Shown in pieces: positions 1-8,515 of a stretch of 31,602 bases of DNA. Origin of the DNA: CAWBLP01 sp963789495 (GTDB lineage Bacteria; Pseudomonadota; Alphaproteobacteria; Acetobacterales; Acetobacteraceae). Position 1 is the stretch's first letter; the number at the start of each line of letters is the position of its first letter. A model generated the notes under the pieces. It searched no databases. It was not told the origin of the DNA and worked only from the letters and a program-made list of their open reading frames with translations. The position numbers and the translations under genes are program-made. The DNA is taken from NCBI GenBank assembly GCA_963789495.1, contig CAWBLP010000029.1, positions 1 to 31,602 of the forward strand, in the 5' to 3' direction.

Positions 1-160
1 GCATGTGCCTGTACGCGAAGAAGCTGGATCGTGGCCGCTTTATTTGGCCGTAGGCCAAGGACGGCGTCGTGACGTTGACGATGGCGCAGTTGTCGATGTT
101 CTGAAATCGATCGACTGGCGCGCCACGGCGTGGACGGCGAGGCCGGAAGTTGTTGTGTGA
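1..160 (+). pseudogene. tnpB: IS66 TnpB (Orf2) C-terminal fragment, degenerate copy
   Basis: The translation gives the typical IS66 Orf2 C-terminus (MCLYAKKLDRGRFIWP), then an in-frame TAG at 49-51 where the right-arm copy has CAG (Gln). A further indel near 103-107 breaks the frame before the shared end WTARPEVVV. The beginning of the gene lies outside the window or is absent. TnpB is an accessory protein of IS66 transposition. This copy cannot be functional as written. Confidence 0.8.
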
Positions 161-228
161 CTGCAGGAATTGCCCTTCGGCGGCAGTCTGTTCCGGGACC
201 CATGTCGCAACATGGATAGGCTCGCGGG

Positions 229-1837
229 ATGGCGGAAGCGCTGTCGCCTGAAGAGCAGATCATGGCTCTGCGCCGCGAGTTGGCGGAACGGGACGCGATC
301 ATCGCGGCGCGCGAGGCAGAACTCGCGGAAGCGACCATCGTCAAGGCAAAGTTGACAGCGGCGCTGCTGGAAATCGAGCAGATCAAGATGCAGCTGGCGA
401 CGCTGCGACGGCAGCGCTACGGCCGCTCCTCGGAGAAGTGGACAGCGAATGCCCAGCTCAGATGCGGCTGGAGGATTGCGAGGAAGATGTCGGCGAACAT
501 CTCGCAGCACGTCCCGATCGGGATCGCCATCGCCACAGTGCTCCCAGGCCACGCGGGAAATCGGGTCGCAAAACACTGCCGCCGCATCTGCCGCGCGAGG
601 TGGTGGTGCATGAGCCTGAGATCGTCTGCAGTTGCGGCAATTGCGATCCCGCGCATCTGGCCAAGCTGGGCGAGATCATCACGGAGGTGCTGGAGAAGAT
701 CCCTGCGAGGCTCAAGGTGATCAGACACGTGCGGCCAAAATACGCCTGCCGGCTGTGCGAGAAGGTATTCCAGGCCCCTGCACCCAACTGCCGATCGAGA
801 AGGGACGGCCTGGTCCCGGATTGCTGGCCCACATCGCGATCTCGAAATACTGCGACGGGCTGCCGCTCTACCGCCAGTCGGGCATCCTGGCGCGCGAGGG
901 TGTCGAGATCGACCGCACCACGATGGCCGAATGGATGGGCCACGTGGCGTGGTGGCTGCGTCCCCTGGCCGCGCTGATCAGTGGCTACGTGATGGCGCAG
1001 TCGGTGATCTGGACCGACGACACGCCGATCCGCACATTGGCGCCCGGAACCGGAAAGACCAGGCTGTCGCGCTTCTGGTGCTATGCGATTGACCCGCGGC
1101 CATACCAAGGGCCTGGCTATCCGGCGGTGCTGTATCGCTACAGCCCCGATCGGAAGGGCGAGCGTGCCCGCAGCCATCTCGACGGGTTCAACGGTTACCT
1201 GCACGCGGATGCCTTTGCTGGCTACCAGGCACTATACCGAGGCAATGGTAAGAACTCGCCGCGGATTACCCACGTTGCTTGCATGGCGCACGCCCGACGC
1301 AAGTTGTTCGAGGTGTTCGAAACCACGAAGTCGCCGATCGCCGAGGAGGCATTGCGGCGGATCCAGGAACTTTATGCCATTGAGGCCGACATCAAGGGCC
1401 GAACCGCTGACCAGCGTTGGATGCAGAGGCAGACGCGCAGCAAGCCGCTGCTCGATGCATTCCATGTCTGGGCGATCGCTCAGCGACGACGGCTGTCCGG
1501 CAAAACGCCGTTGGGCAAAGCATTGCAGTATGGGCTGAGCCGCTGGGATGCCTTGACCCGCTATATCGAGGACGGCCGGCTCAGCATCGACAACAATTTG
1601 GCGGAGCGACTGCTGAGAGGAATAGCTGTCACGCGCAAGAATTTTCTGTTCCTCGGTTCCGATAGCGGCGGTGACCGCGCGGCCATCTTGTATACGGTCA
1701 TCGAGACCGCAAAGCTGAACGGTCTCGACCCCGAGGCTTATCTCGTGAGCGTGTGACCGCCTGGCGCGTGGTCATCCCAACAACCGCCTCGAGGAATCGC
1801 TGCCCTGGAAATTTTCATCACTGGCATTAGCCGCCTG
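229..1837 (+). pseudogene. tnpC: IS66 transposase TnpC, frameshifted left-arm copy
   Basis: This is the inverted twin of the intact transposase at 2226-3845. It starts identically (MAEALSPEEQIMALRREL) at 229. Small deletions around 437-470 shift the frame, and another near 783-790 shifts it again. From about 790 to 1756 the frame is open through the DDE domain, including WTDDTPIR and NLAERLLRG. A stop at 1754-1756 (LVSV) cuts off the last ~34 residues found in the twin, whose equivalent stop is near 1837. The lesions are short indels rather than one large event, consistent with either decay or poor base quality. Confidence 0.88.
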
Positions 1838-1847
1838 AGCATCACCA

Positions 1848-2018
1848 TCACGGCGCTGATCGCTCGAATAGCTTCCTGAACTGCCGCTCGCTCCGCCAAC
1901 CCTTCATCGGTCAGCCACGGACTTCGCCTTGCCGACCGGGTTGTCGATCATCCCCTTCCGATACAGACGATCCAGCGCGTCCCAGTCATGGCCTTCAGGC
2001 GAACACCATCGTGCAGTG
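1848..2018 (-). pseudogene. DUF6429-like protein fragment, left arm
   Basis: This is the reverse-complement twin of the C-terminal part of the ORF at 1929-2216. It has a short deletion where the right arm encodes SVMLTDEGL, so the reading frame is broken. It ends at the palindrome centre. Small DUF6429-type proteins are found next to IS66 transposases; their role is unknown. Confidence 0.55.
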
Positions 2019-2216
2019 CTCGCTCTGCTTTACCTGACACTGCACGATGGTGTTCGTGCCTGGAAGGGCCATGACTGGGACGCGCTGGATCGTCTGTATC
2101 GGAAGGGGATGATCGACAACCCGGTCGGCAAGGCGAAGTCCGTGATGCTGACCGATGAAGGGTTGGCGGAGAGCGAGCGGCAGTTCAGGAAGCTATTCGA
2201 GCGATCAGCGCCGTGA
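1929..2216 (+). CDS. DUF6429-like IS66-associated protein, N-terminus replaced at the palindrome centre
   Basis: The conserved part is residues ~29-95, from AVLALLYLTLHDGVRAWKGH through DRLYRKGMIDNPVGKAKSV to ERQFRKLF. It resembles the small DUF6429 proteins that accompany IS66 elements. The first ~28 residues of the open frame come from the opposite palindrome arm and are not expected in the family, so the true start was lost at the junction near 2019-2037. It converges on tnpC, with only about 9 bases between the two stop codons. The family assignment is by remembered motif. Confidence 0.5.
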   Translation: MPTGLSIIPFRYRRSSASQSWPSGEHHRAVLALLYLTLHDGVRAWKGHDWDALDRLYRKGMIDNPVGKAKSVMLTDEGLAESERQFRKLFERSAP

Positions 2217-2225
2217 TGGTGATGC

Positions 2226-3845
2226 TCAGGCGGCTAATGCCAGTGATGGCATGAAGTTCCAGGGCAGCAATTCCTCGAGGCGGTTGTTGGGATGACCACG
2301 CGCCAGGCGGTCCAGCACGCTGGCGAGATAAGCCTCGGGGTCGAGACCGTTCAGCTTTGCGGTCTCGATGACCGTATACAAGATGGCCGCGCGGTCACCG
2401 CCGCTATCGGAACCGAGGAACAGAAAATTCTTGCGCGTGACAGCTATTCCTCTCAGCAGTCGCTCCGCCAAATTGTTGTCGATGCTGAGCCGGCCGTCCT
2501 CGATATAGCGGGTCAAGGCATCCCAGCGGCTCAGCCCATACTGCAATGCTTTGCCCAACGGCGTTTTGCCGGACAGCCGTCGTCGCTGAGCGATCGCCCA
2601 GACATGGAATGCATCGAGCAGCGGCTTGCTGCGCGTCTGCCTCTGCATCCAACGCTGGTCAGCGGTTCGGCCCTTGATGTCGGCCTCAATGGCATAAAGT
2701 TCCTGGATCCGCCGCAATGCCTCCTCGGCGATCGGCGACTTCGTGGTTTCGAACACCTCGAACAACTTGCGTCGGGCGTGCGCCATGCAAGCAACGTGGG
2801 TAATCCGCGGCGAGTTCTTACCATTGCCTCGGTATAGTGCCTGGTAGCCAGCAAAGGCATCCGCGTGCAGGTAACCGTTGAACCCGTCGAGATGGCTGCG
2901 GGCACGCTCGCCCTTCCGATCGGGGCTGTAGCGATACAGCACCGCCGGATAGCCAGGCCCTTGGTATGGCCGCGGGTCAATCGCATAGCACCAGAAGCGC
3001 GACAGCCTGGTCTTTCCGGTTCCGGGCGCCAATGTGCGGATCGGCGTGTCGTCGGTCCAGATCACCGACTGCGCCATCACGTAGCCACTGATCAGCGCGG
3101 CCAGGGGACGCAGCCACCACGCCACGTGGCCCATCCATTCGGCCATCGTGGTGCGGTCGATCTCGACACCCTCGCGCGCCAGGATGCCCGACTGGCGGTA
3201 GAGCGGCAGCCCGTCGCAGTATTTCGAGATCGCGATGTGGGCCAGCAATCCGGGACCAGGCCGTCCCTTCTCGATCGGCAGTTCGGGTGCAGGGGCCTGG
3301 AATACCTTCTCGCACAGCCGGCAGGCGTATTTTGGCCGCACGTGTCTGATCACCTTGAGCCTCGCAGGGATCTTCTCCAGCACCTCCGTGATGATCTCGC
3401 CCAGCCTGGCCAGATGCGCGGGATCGCAATTGCCGCAACTGCAGACGATCTCAGGCTCATGCACCACCACCTCGCGCGGCAGATGCGGCGGCAGTGGTTT
3501 GCGACCCGATTTCCCGCGTGGCCTGGGAGCACTGTGGCGATGGCGATCCCGATCGGGACGTGCTGCGAGATGTTCGCCGACATCTTCCTCGCAATCCTCC
3601 AGCCGCATCTCGAGCTGGGCTATGTCGCTGTCCAGTTTCTCCGAGGAGCGGCCGTAGCGCTGCCGTCGCAGCGTCGCCAGCTGCATCTTGATCTGCTCGA
3701 TTTCCAGCAGCGCCGCTGTCAACTTTGCCTTGACGATGGTCGCTTCCGCGAGTTCTGCCTCGCGCGCCGCGATGATCGCGTCCCGTTCCGCCAACTCGCG
3801 GCGCAGAGCCATGATCTGCTCTTCAGGCGACAGCGCTTCCGCCAT
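2226..3845 (-). CDS. tnpC: IS66 family transposase TnpC, intact
   Basis: The 539-aa protein has the full IS66 transposase layout. An N-terminal coiled coil (about 1-60, rich in Ala/Glu/Arg) is followed by a zinc-binding region (CSCGNCDPAHL and CRLCEKVF, about 130-185). The DDE catalytic domain has WTDDTPIR (first Asp region), HADAFAGY (second Asp region) and the C-terminal NLAERLLRG motif holding the Glu. The length is normal for the family. It starts at ATG 3845. TnpC catalyses transposition of the element together with TnpA and TnpB; no tnpA is visible here and tnpB is truncated, so the element is unlikely to move by itself. Confidence 0.95.
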   Translation of the reverse strand: MAEALSPEEQIMALRRELAERDAIIAAREAELAEATIVKAKLTAALLEIEQIKMQLATLRRQRYGRSSEKLDSDIAQLEMRLEDCEEDVGEHLAARPDRDRHRHSAPRPRGKSGRKPLPPHLPREVVVHEPEIVCSCGNCDPAHLARLGEIITEVLEKIPARLKVIRHVRPKYACRLCEKVFQAPAPELPIEKGRPGPGLLAHIAISKYCDGLPLYRQSGILAREGVEIDRTTMAEWMGHVAWWLRPLAALISGYVMAQSVIWTDDTPIRTLAPGTGKTRLSRFWCYAIDPRPYQGPGYPAVLYRYSPDRKGERARSHLDGFNGYLHADAFAGYQALYRGNGKNSPRITHVACMAHARRKLFEVFETTKSPIAEEALRRIQELYAIEADIKGRTADQRWMQRQTRSKPLLDAFHVWAIAQRRRLSGKTPLGKALQYGLSRWDALTRYIEDGRLSIDNNLAERLLRGIAVTRKNFLFLGSDSGGDRAAILYTVIETAKLNGLDPEAYLASVLDRLARGHPNNRLEELLPWNFMPSLALAA

Positions 3846-3914
3846 CCCGCGAGCCTATCCGATTCGCGACATGGGTACCAGAACAGACTGCCGCCGAAGC
3901 GCAGATTCCTGCAG

Positions 3915-4113
3915 TCACACAACAACTTCCGGCCTCGCCGTCCACGCCGTGGCGCGCCAGTCGATCGATTCCAGCAACATCGACAACTGCGCCATCGTCA
4001 ACGTCACGACGCCGTCCTTGGCCTGCGGCCAAATAAAGCGGCCACGATCCAGCTTCTTCGCGTACAGGCACATGCCCTGACGATCCCAAAACAGGATCTT
4101 GATCAGGTCACCA
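3915..4113 (-). pseudogene. tnpB: IS66 TnpB (Orf2), C-terminal part only
   Basis: Reading from about 4113 the frame gives GDLIKILFWDRQGMCLYAKK and continues to the stop at 3915-3917 (ending RPEVVV), a typical TnpB C-terminal half. The N-terminal ~50 residues expected for this ~115-aa family are missing. Upstream the frame runs into sequence antisense to the serine recombinase and shows no TnpB similarity. The break lies in 4113-4160, next to the end of the recombinase module. It sits upstream of tnpC, as in normal IS66 order. Confidence 0.8.
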
Positions 4114-4160
4114 CAGTGCGTTTCATAATGCCTCCGTTGACTAGATCCCGGGCAGCCGGA

Positions 4161-4187
4161 CGAGATTATCGGTACTGATAATCCTCG
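4161..4187. terminator. AT-rich hairpin at the 3' end of the recombinase gene
   Basis: CGAGATTATC at 4161-4170 pairs with GATAATCCTCG at 4177-4187, with one bulged base and a GGTACT loop. It overlaps the recombinase stop codon (4166-4168). There is no T-run, so a terminator role is weak; it could equally be part of a recombination site at the module end. Confidence 0.35.
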
Positions 4188-6235
4188 TAGATTTTCGGCC
4201 TTCGCTCTACGACGCGCTGCACCCCTATGCGCACAGCTTCGGAAGTCAGAGCTTCCGCCGGGACCAACCATTGGGCGCCCTTCATGGCCTGCGTTGCCGG
4301 CAGAATGCCTTTGAGCGCAAGGCTCTTGGCGGAACCGACGCAGATCCCGAGCTGCTCGGCAGCCTTGGCTAGGCTGACCATTCGAGGGCCGGCCTCCTGA
4401 GGGTTGTACTCGGCCAAACCCAGGCGTTCGCGCATTTCGCGCACCCGAACTGTCGTCCAAGTCTCGCCATCGCTGGTCTTGCAGCGCATCCGGTTCAGCG
4501 ACACGGCAAGTTCGCGATCGGGCCAATGCCCAGCAAGCTGGCGGAGCGCATCAACGGCCGATGGCGCGATATCGCCCGGATATCGACCGGTCTTCACCCT
4601 GGGCACCCGAACCTCGGTGTGGCGCCCTCCGGTCCAGTGGATCAACAGCACCGCCTCGTTGGCGGCGTCGTCAAGATCGCAGACGATCTCTTGCACCAGG
4701 ATGTGGATCAGGCGTTGCTTGGTGCCCGTATCGGTCGATGCTGCGTTCCAAGCTGCCGGCAAATCATGAGCAAGTTGGAATAGCTGCGCACGATCGATCG
4801 TCGGCTTCGTCGCCGAAGCCGCACGCAGATCGTCACGCTTCTGCTCCAGTTGACTGACGCGTTCCAAAGCGCCGTTCCAGCGGGCCTCCAGCTCGCGGGC
4901 AACATGGCGTTTGGCCGGATCCACAAGCTCGTATCGGCGGGCGGCCAATGAAGCCTCATAGTGCGCACCTTCAAGTTCCCGCTCGGTCGCCGCAGCGACC
5001 TCCTGGTGTGATCGGTCGACTTGATCGGCTGCGAACAGCGCCGCTTCCACCGCACGATCGGACACCGCCTCCAGGATCTGCGAAGCAACCGCGCGGTCAA
5101 TCCGCAAGCCGCCAATGCCAATGCACATCCCAGCGCCAACATGGGCATCGTCGCCTCGACACTGGTAACGATGGGCGTGACCCTTCGCCTGGCCGTAGAA
5201 CACACGCATCATCCGCCCGCAGCGACCGCAGCGCATCAGGCCGGTCAGGAGCGCCCGTCCGCCGCGAGCCGATTTGCGCGCGCAGTTCTTCTTCATGTGC
5301 GCGTTCTCGAGCAGAAGTCGGTGATTGTCCTCATAGTCCTGCCAGCTGATGTAGCCGGCATGGTTGTCGCGCAGCAGGACATTCCATTCCTCTCGCGGCT
5401 TGTCGAAGCCACTGACCTTTCGTGCCCTACCGTCGACGATGCGCGTACGCTGGGTCCTTCGGCCGAACGCATAGGCGCCGGCATAGAGCGGGTTGTGCAG
5501 GATCTGCATCACGCTGTGGTAAGCGGGCGCCTTCCAGATCAGCTTGTAGACGTCGATGTTGCGCCGAACGACGGGCATCTTGAGATCGGCCGATCGCAGC
5601 CACAAGAACACTTGCCGGGCGCTGCCCAACTCACGGAACTTGGCGAACACGAGCCGCACCATCTCGACCACATGTTCATCTGGATCGATCTCGATCTTGC
5701 CAGCCTCGCTCCAGCAAAATCCAGGCGGCAGCATAAAACGATATTCTCCGCGGCGTGCCTTGGAATCGCGGGCGGCAATGCCGCGTTGTCGCAGCAGGCT
5801 CAGCTCGTATTCCGACATCGTGCCCTTCAGCCCGAGCAACAGGCGATCGTTGACGAGTCGCGGATCATAGGCGCCGTCCGGGTCGATCACCAACGCGCCG
5901 GCGAGCGCGCACAGGTCAATGAGGTGATGCCAGTCGCGCCCGTTACGCGCCAAACGTGAGGCCTCGATGCAGTAGACCGCGCCCACATTGCCCGAGCAGA
6001 CCATGGCCACCAGTCGCTCGAATCCGGGCCGATGGGTGCTCCCGGACCCGGATCGTCCAAGGTCCTCGTCAATGACGGTGACCCCGATGAACCCAGCTTT
6101 CTGCGCGGCTCCCGCGAGATCATATTGCCGGCGTTGGCTTTCCAGGTTCCCCATGACCTGGGACATGGTCGACTGACGCACATAGACCACGGCAGAGCGG
6201 CTCAGATGGTCAGACGTGATCTTGCCGTTCATCAC
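4166..6235 (-). CDS. Large serine recombinase (resolvase/invertase superfamily)
   Basis: The 689-aa protein has a resolvase catalytic domain at about 12-160: VYVRQSTMSQ carries the presumed nucleophile Ser22, followed by the R-rich RLARNGRDW motif. A Recombinase domain (about 185-290, ending HNPLYAGAYAFGRR) and a zinc-ribbon (LMRCGRCGRMMR, about 335, with later cysteines) follow, then a coiled-coil stretch and a long C-terminal DNA-binding part. Such enzymes cut and rejoin DNA by a phosphoserine intermediate to insert or excise elements. The start is GTG 6235 or ATG 6232, preceded by a G-rich ribosome site. The frame is intact, unlike its neighbours, so the enzyme could be active. Confidence 0.92.
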   Translation of the reverse strand: MMNGKITSDHLSRSAVVYVRQSTMSQVMGNLESQRRQYDLAGAAQKAGFIGVTVIDEDLGRSGSGSTHRPGFERLVAMVCSGNVGAVYCIEASRLARNGRDWHHLIDLCALAGALVIDPDGAYDPRLVNDRLLLGLKGTMSEYELSLLRQRGIAARDSKARRGEYRFMLPPGFCWSEAGKIEIDPDEHVVEMVRLVFAKFRELGSARQVFLWLRSADLKMPVVRRNIDVYKLIWKAPAYHSVMQILHNPLYAGAYAFGRRTQRTRIVDGRARKVSGFDKPREEWNVLLRDNHAGYISWQDYEDNHRLLLENAHMKKNCARKSARGGRALLTGLMRCGRCGRMMRVFYGQAKGHAHRYQCRGDDAHVGAGMCIGIGGLRIDRAVASQILEAVSDRAVEAALFAADQVDRSHQEVAAATERELEGAHYEASLAARRYELVDPAKRHVARELEARWNGALERVSQLEQKRDDLRAASATKPTIDRAQLFQLAHDLPAAWNAASTDTGTKQRLIHILVQEIVCDLDDAANEAVLLIHWTGGRHTEVRVPRVKTGRYPGDIAPSAVDALRQLAGHWPDRELAVSLNRMRCKTSDGETWTTVRVREMRERLGLAEYNPQEAGPRMVSLAKAAEQLGICVGSAKSLALKGILPATQAMKGAQWLVPAEALTSEAVRIGVQRVVERRPKIYEDYQYR

Positions 6236-6401
6236 CGTCCCCCCTTGTCGCCGTCATCTCGGTGCCGAGAGCGGCCAGCAGGAGATCGGCTAATGCGACC
6301 AGCAGCCCTTCCGGGTTGCCGGTGATCACTGGCAGCGGCCGTATTGGGCGCTCCAGTTCGAGAGCAAATTGCGCCCGATTGTGGGATCGACTTTTTGGCA
6401 C
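6210..6401 (-). CDS. Small recombinase-associated protein, unknown function
   Basis: The 63-aa ORF starts at GTG 6401 and is preceded by a very good ribosome site (AAGGAGG, about 8 bases upstream). That start signal is the main reason to call it real. The middle (IRPLPVITGNPEGLLVALAD, then LLLAALG) is a conserved-looking amphipathic stretch; the end overlaps the first codons of the recombinase gene, suggesting translational coupling. Similar short ORFs precede y4bA-like recombinases in rhizobia as I recall them. No domain is recognised. Confidence 0.6.
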   Translation of the reverse strand: MPKSRSHNRAQFALELERPIRPLPVITGNPEGLLVALADLLLAALGTEMTATRGDGDERQDHV

Positions 6402-6693
6402 GCGCGCCCTCCTTCTTCGAAAGTTGGGATCGTGTGCCCGGCCCCTGAGTCTCGCCGAGCAAGGCGAGAACGCCAGCCAGTTCAGTGAGGCCCTCCAGGC
6501 TGATCTGGGGTGTACCGAGCGTCATGCCCGCGCAATAAGCTTGATCGAACATCCAGTTCGGCAATTCCCGGCTCAGGCCAGGACATTCCGCTGTGTAGAT
6601 GCACGTCAGTTCTTTGCCGCGCCGGTGTGGAGAGACCCGCAGTGTCTGCCCAAACAACGGGTGCCACCGATAGGCAATCGTCGACTGACGCAA
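6232..6693 (-). CDS. DUF5372-like protein upstream of the recombinase
   Basis: The N-terminal ~80 residues (YRWHPLFGQTLRVSPHRRGK, then CIYTAECPGLSRELPNWMFD) resemble the small DUF5372 proteins often encoded just before large serine recombinases. The start at TTG 6693 is uncertain because the sequence immediately upstream belongs to the truncated symporter. The last ~65 residues overlap the whole of the next ORF in another frame and look non-native, so the original stop was probably nearer 6400 and has been lost. Function unknown; a role accessory to recombination is inferred from position only. Confidence 0.55.
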   Translation of the reverse strand: MRQSTIAYRWHPLFGQTLRVSPHRRGKELTCIYTAECPGLSRELPNWMFDQAYCAGMTLGTPQISLEGLTELAGVLALLGETQGPGTRSQLSKKEGARAKKSIPQSGAICSRTGAPNTAAASDHRQPGRAAGRISRSPAGRSRHRDDGDKGGR

Positions 6694-6711
6694 ACTGTAT
6701 GTAGAATGTCG

Positions 6712-7586
6712 TGCGTTTGGCGAAGCCGACGAAGAACACGAACACCAGGATCAGCTGGTAGAGCGGCATGACGATCGCGTTCTGCCGGAACACCCGCTCG
6801 CTGCGGGCGGTGAACACCGCGCCGAAACTGTGCGGCCACATGTAGAAGCCGAGCGCGGTCAGCAATACGGTCGAGTTCGAACCAGGCGACGCTCTCGCCC
6901 TGCGGCGGCAAGGCCAGGAAGCCCGGTTTGGCCTGCTGGATGGCGGAGAACATGGCGCCATAGCTGCCGTAGAGATGCAGCGGCAGGTAGATGCCCAGGA
7001 ATAGCGCCATCCCCAGAATGAGGATGTCCTTGACCACGGCGTTCCAGGCCGAACCGTGGACACCCGAGGCCATCACATAGGCGGTGACTACCGCGGCCCC
7101 GATCCAGACTGCCACATTGGACGGGATCGCGCCGTAGGAGGCGGTGGTGACGATGATCCCGAGTCCCTTGAACTGCAGCACCAGGTAGGGGATCAGCGCG
7201 ACGATGCCGACTATGGCCACCAGCATGCCGAACGGCTTGCTGTCGTATTTGGCGGCGAAGAAGTCGGGCTGCGAGACCAGGCGGCGCTGCTTCGCATAGC
7301 GCCAGATCGGTGGCAGCAGCCAATAGGACAGCACATAGGCCAGGCAGCCATAGGCCAGGATATAGTAGGCCGGCCCGCCATGGCCGTAGGCGTAGCCGCT
7401 GCCGCCCAGGAAGGTGAAGGTGGTGTAGATCTCGCCGGCCATCAGCAGAAACACCAGGACCGAGCCGAAGCCTCGCCCGCCGACGGTCCATTGCTCCAGG
7501 TCCATGTCCCGCCCTCGCCGTGCGCGCAGGCCCAGCAGCAGCGCGAACAGGGCGGTGAGGCCGATGATGGTGAGGGCGGCGGTCAT
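6712..7586 (-). pseudogene. Sodium:solute symporter (SSS family), frameshifted and truncated
   Basis: From ATG 7586 the protein shows SSS-family features: an N-terminal membrane segment, WTVGGRGFGSVLVFLLMAGE, FTFLGGSGYAYGHGGPAYY and about six further hydrophobic segments. Near 6878 the frame shifts by one base inside WF-STVLLTALGFYMWPHSF, and the protein continues in the other frame to FVFFVGFA at about 6715. It then runs into the recombinase module. About 290 residues remain of an expected ~480, so the C-terminal helices are gone. The ATG overlaps the stop of the upstream DUF3311 gene by four bases. The substrate cannot be told; DUF3311-paired members are often linked with organic-acid uptake. 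Confidence 0.87.
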
Positions 7587-7801
7587 GGGTGCGGCGCCGG
7601 GTCGGCGGGGTCGGGACCTCGATTCGCCGGGTCACAGCGATAGATCACGCCGATGATGGCGCTGGTCAGCACGATCCACAGCAGCAACCAGGCGAGCAGC
7701 AGCGGCAGGCCGAACACCAGCGGCGTGACCCGGTTCAGGAAGACGGCACCGATCAGGATTCCCAGAAACGGGAGGACGGCGAGGCAGCGAATCAGAATCA
7801 T
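7583..7801 (-). CDS. DUF3311 small membrane protein, symporter partner
   Basis: The 72-aa protein has two hydrophobic segments: about 5-23, then FGLPLLLAWLLLWIVLTSAI. It carries the NRVTPLVFGLPLLLAW stretch typical of DUF3311 and ends in a short Pro/Asp-rich tail. It overlaps the following symporter start by ATGA, the usual translationally coupled pair. It probably assists the sodium:solute symporter in the inner membrane. With the symporter broken it is likely an orphan. Start at ATG 7801; the ribosome site is weak. Confidence 0.82.
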   Translation of the reverse strand: MILIRCLAVLPFLGILIGAVFLNRVTPLVFGLPLLLAWLLLWIVLTSAIIGVIYRCDPANRGPDPADPAPHP

Positions 7802-8515
7802 GATGGGTGCAAACGGCCGAACGATCCGCGGGTTTCGTAGCGATCGGTTCGCTCGGGGCGCGTCGCTGCGGGCGCGGGCGATAATTGCTGGTCATGGAGG
7901 GGTCATGGAGTCGTGATTCGTGAGGCGTCGACTGCCAGACTTGTCGCCGACACGAAGCCTGGTCGTGTCTTGAAAAAGCCGGGGCGCCGCCTGCGTGTCG
8001 GTTCTGGAAGCGCTGGTTCGTACGGGCCAGGAATTTTCCACCTGCAGTGCGATGCCCGCTCCGCGGGGGCATTTGAAAGCTATCGCCGGTTGGTCGGTCC
8101 GATCGCGCCAAAGAGCCCGACCGTCGAGCCCGACCGGCAGGCATCCGGACAGTCTATGAATAATTAGCTAATATTCCATTAATATATCATCAGTTCCTGT
8201 TGGAGCTGGCTCATTTTGATGTCCTATCGATAGGCGCAGCGTTCGAGGCCGATCGGCTGTTCGGGTGCGAGTGTGGCCGCGGGCGCCATTCCATTGTCAC
8301 AAGGCGATTTTTTCGATCCACGGGGAACGAAATGTTTTGAGATGCGAGCGCGACACGGTATATGGTGCTTTCGAGACAACAGCGACGTGCAAGGGTTTTG
8401 CGATCAGACAGTTCCGCAAGAGAACTGGTTGCAAGGAACAGGTACGGATTGATAATTCGGGCTTCTCCGGGGCTTATCTCCGGGGAGCCAGCCAGGCCTG
8501 CAGACGGAGAGCGTA
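7802..8515. other. 714-base intergenic region with an AT-rich island
   Basis: I see no convincing gene here; the short open frames lack family motifs and good ribosome sites. The region separates the leftward DUF3311/symporter pair from the rightward RTX gene, so it should hold promoters for both. The only strong compositional signal is the AT-rich island at about 8156-8215. Confidence 0.6.
8158..8182. promoter_or_regulatory. AT-rich imperfect palindrome with a CtrA-like spacing
   Basis: GAATAATTAGCTAATATTC (8158-8176) is almost self-complementary around ATTAGCTAAT. Overlapping it, 8168-8182 reads CTAA-N7-TTAA, one base away from the TTAA-N7-TTAA pattern of Caulobacter CtrA sites. It stands out in a GC-rich genome, about 330 bases before the RTX start. 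A ctrA gene is present in this window, but regulation by it is inference. Confidence 0.3.

Larger units (their letters stand above)
1..4075. repeat. ~4.08 kb near-perfect palindrome made of two inverted IS66 copies
   Basis: Bases 1-2018 read as the reverse complement of 2038-4075, separated by a 19-base loop (2019-2037). The innermost pairing is an 18-base exact match (2001-2018 with 2038-2055); the outermost visible pairing is 1-20 with 4056-4075, so the repeat may continue left of the window. The left arm is about 20 bases shorter overall and carries scattered substitutions and indels, while the right arm keeps an intact tnpC. The centre falls inside a DUF6429-type gene, not at an IS end, which is unusual for two independent insertions. 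It may be a real inverted duplication or a fold-back assembly artefact. Confidence 0.93.
4130..6710 (-). mobile_element. Large serine recombinase module (recombinase plus two small partner ORFs)
   Basis: Three leftward ORFs (6232-6693, 6210-6401, 4166-6235) overlap and form one unit. The flanks do not match each other: a beheaded IS66 tnpB on the left and a beheaded symporter on the right. Its edges are inferred only from where those flanking genes stop making sense. I could not see terminal inverted repeats or a target duplication. Comparable clusters with a y4bA-like recombinase are known from rhizobial plasmids. Confidence 0.6.

Noticed and set aside
2865..4178. 437-aa frame opposite tnpC
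   Set aside because: A shadow of the intact IS66 transposase on the other strand, with low-complexity content and no motifs.
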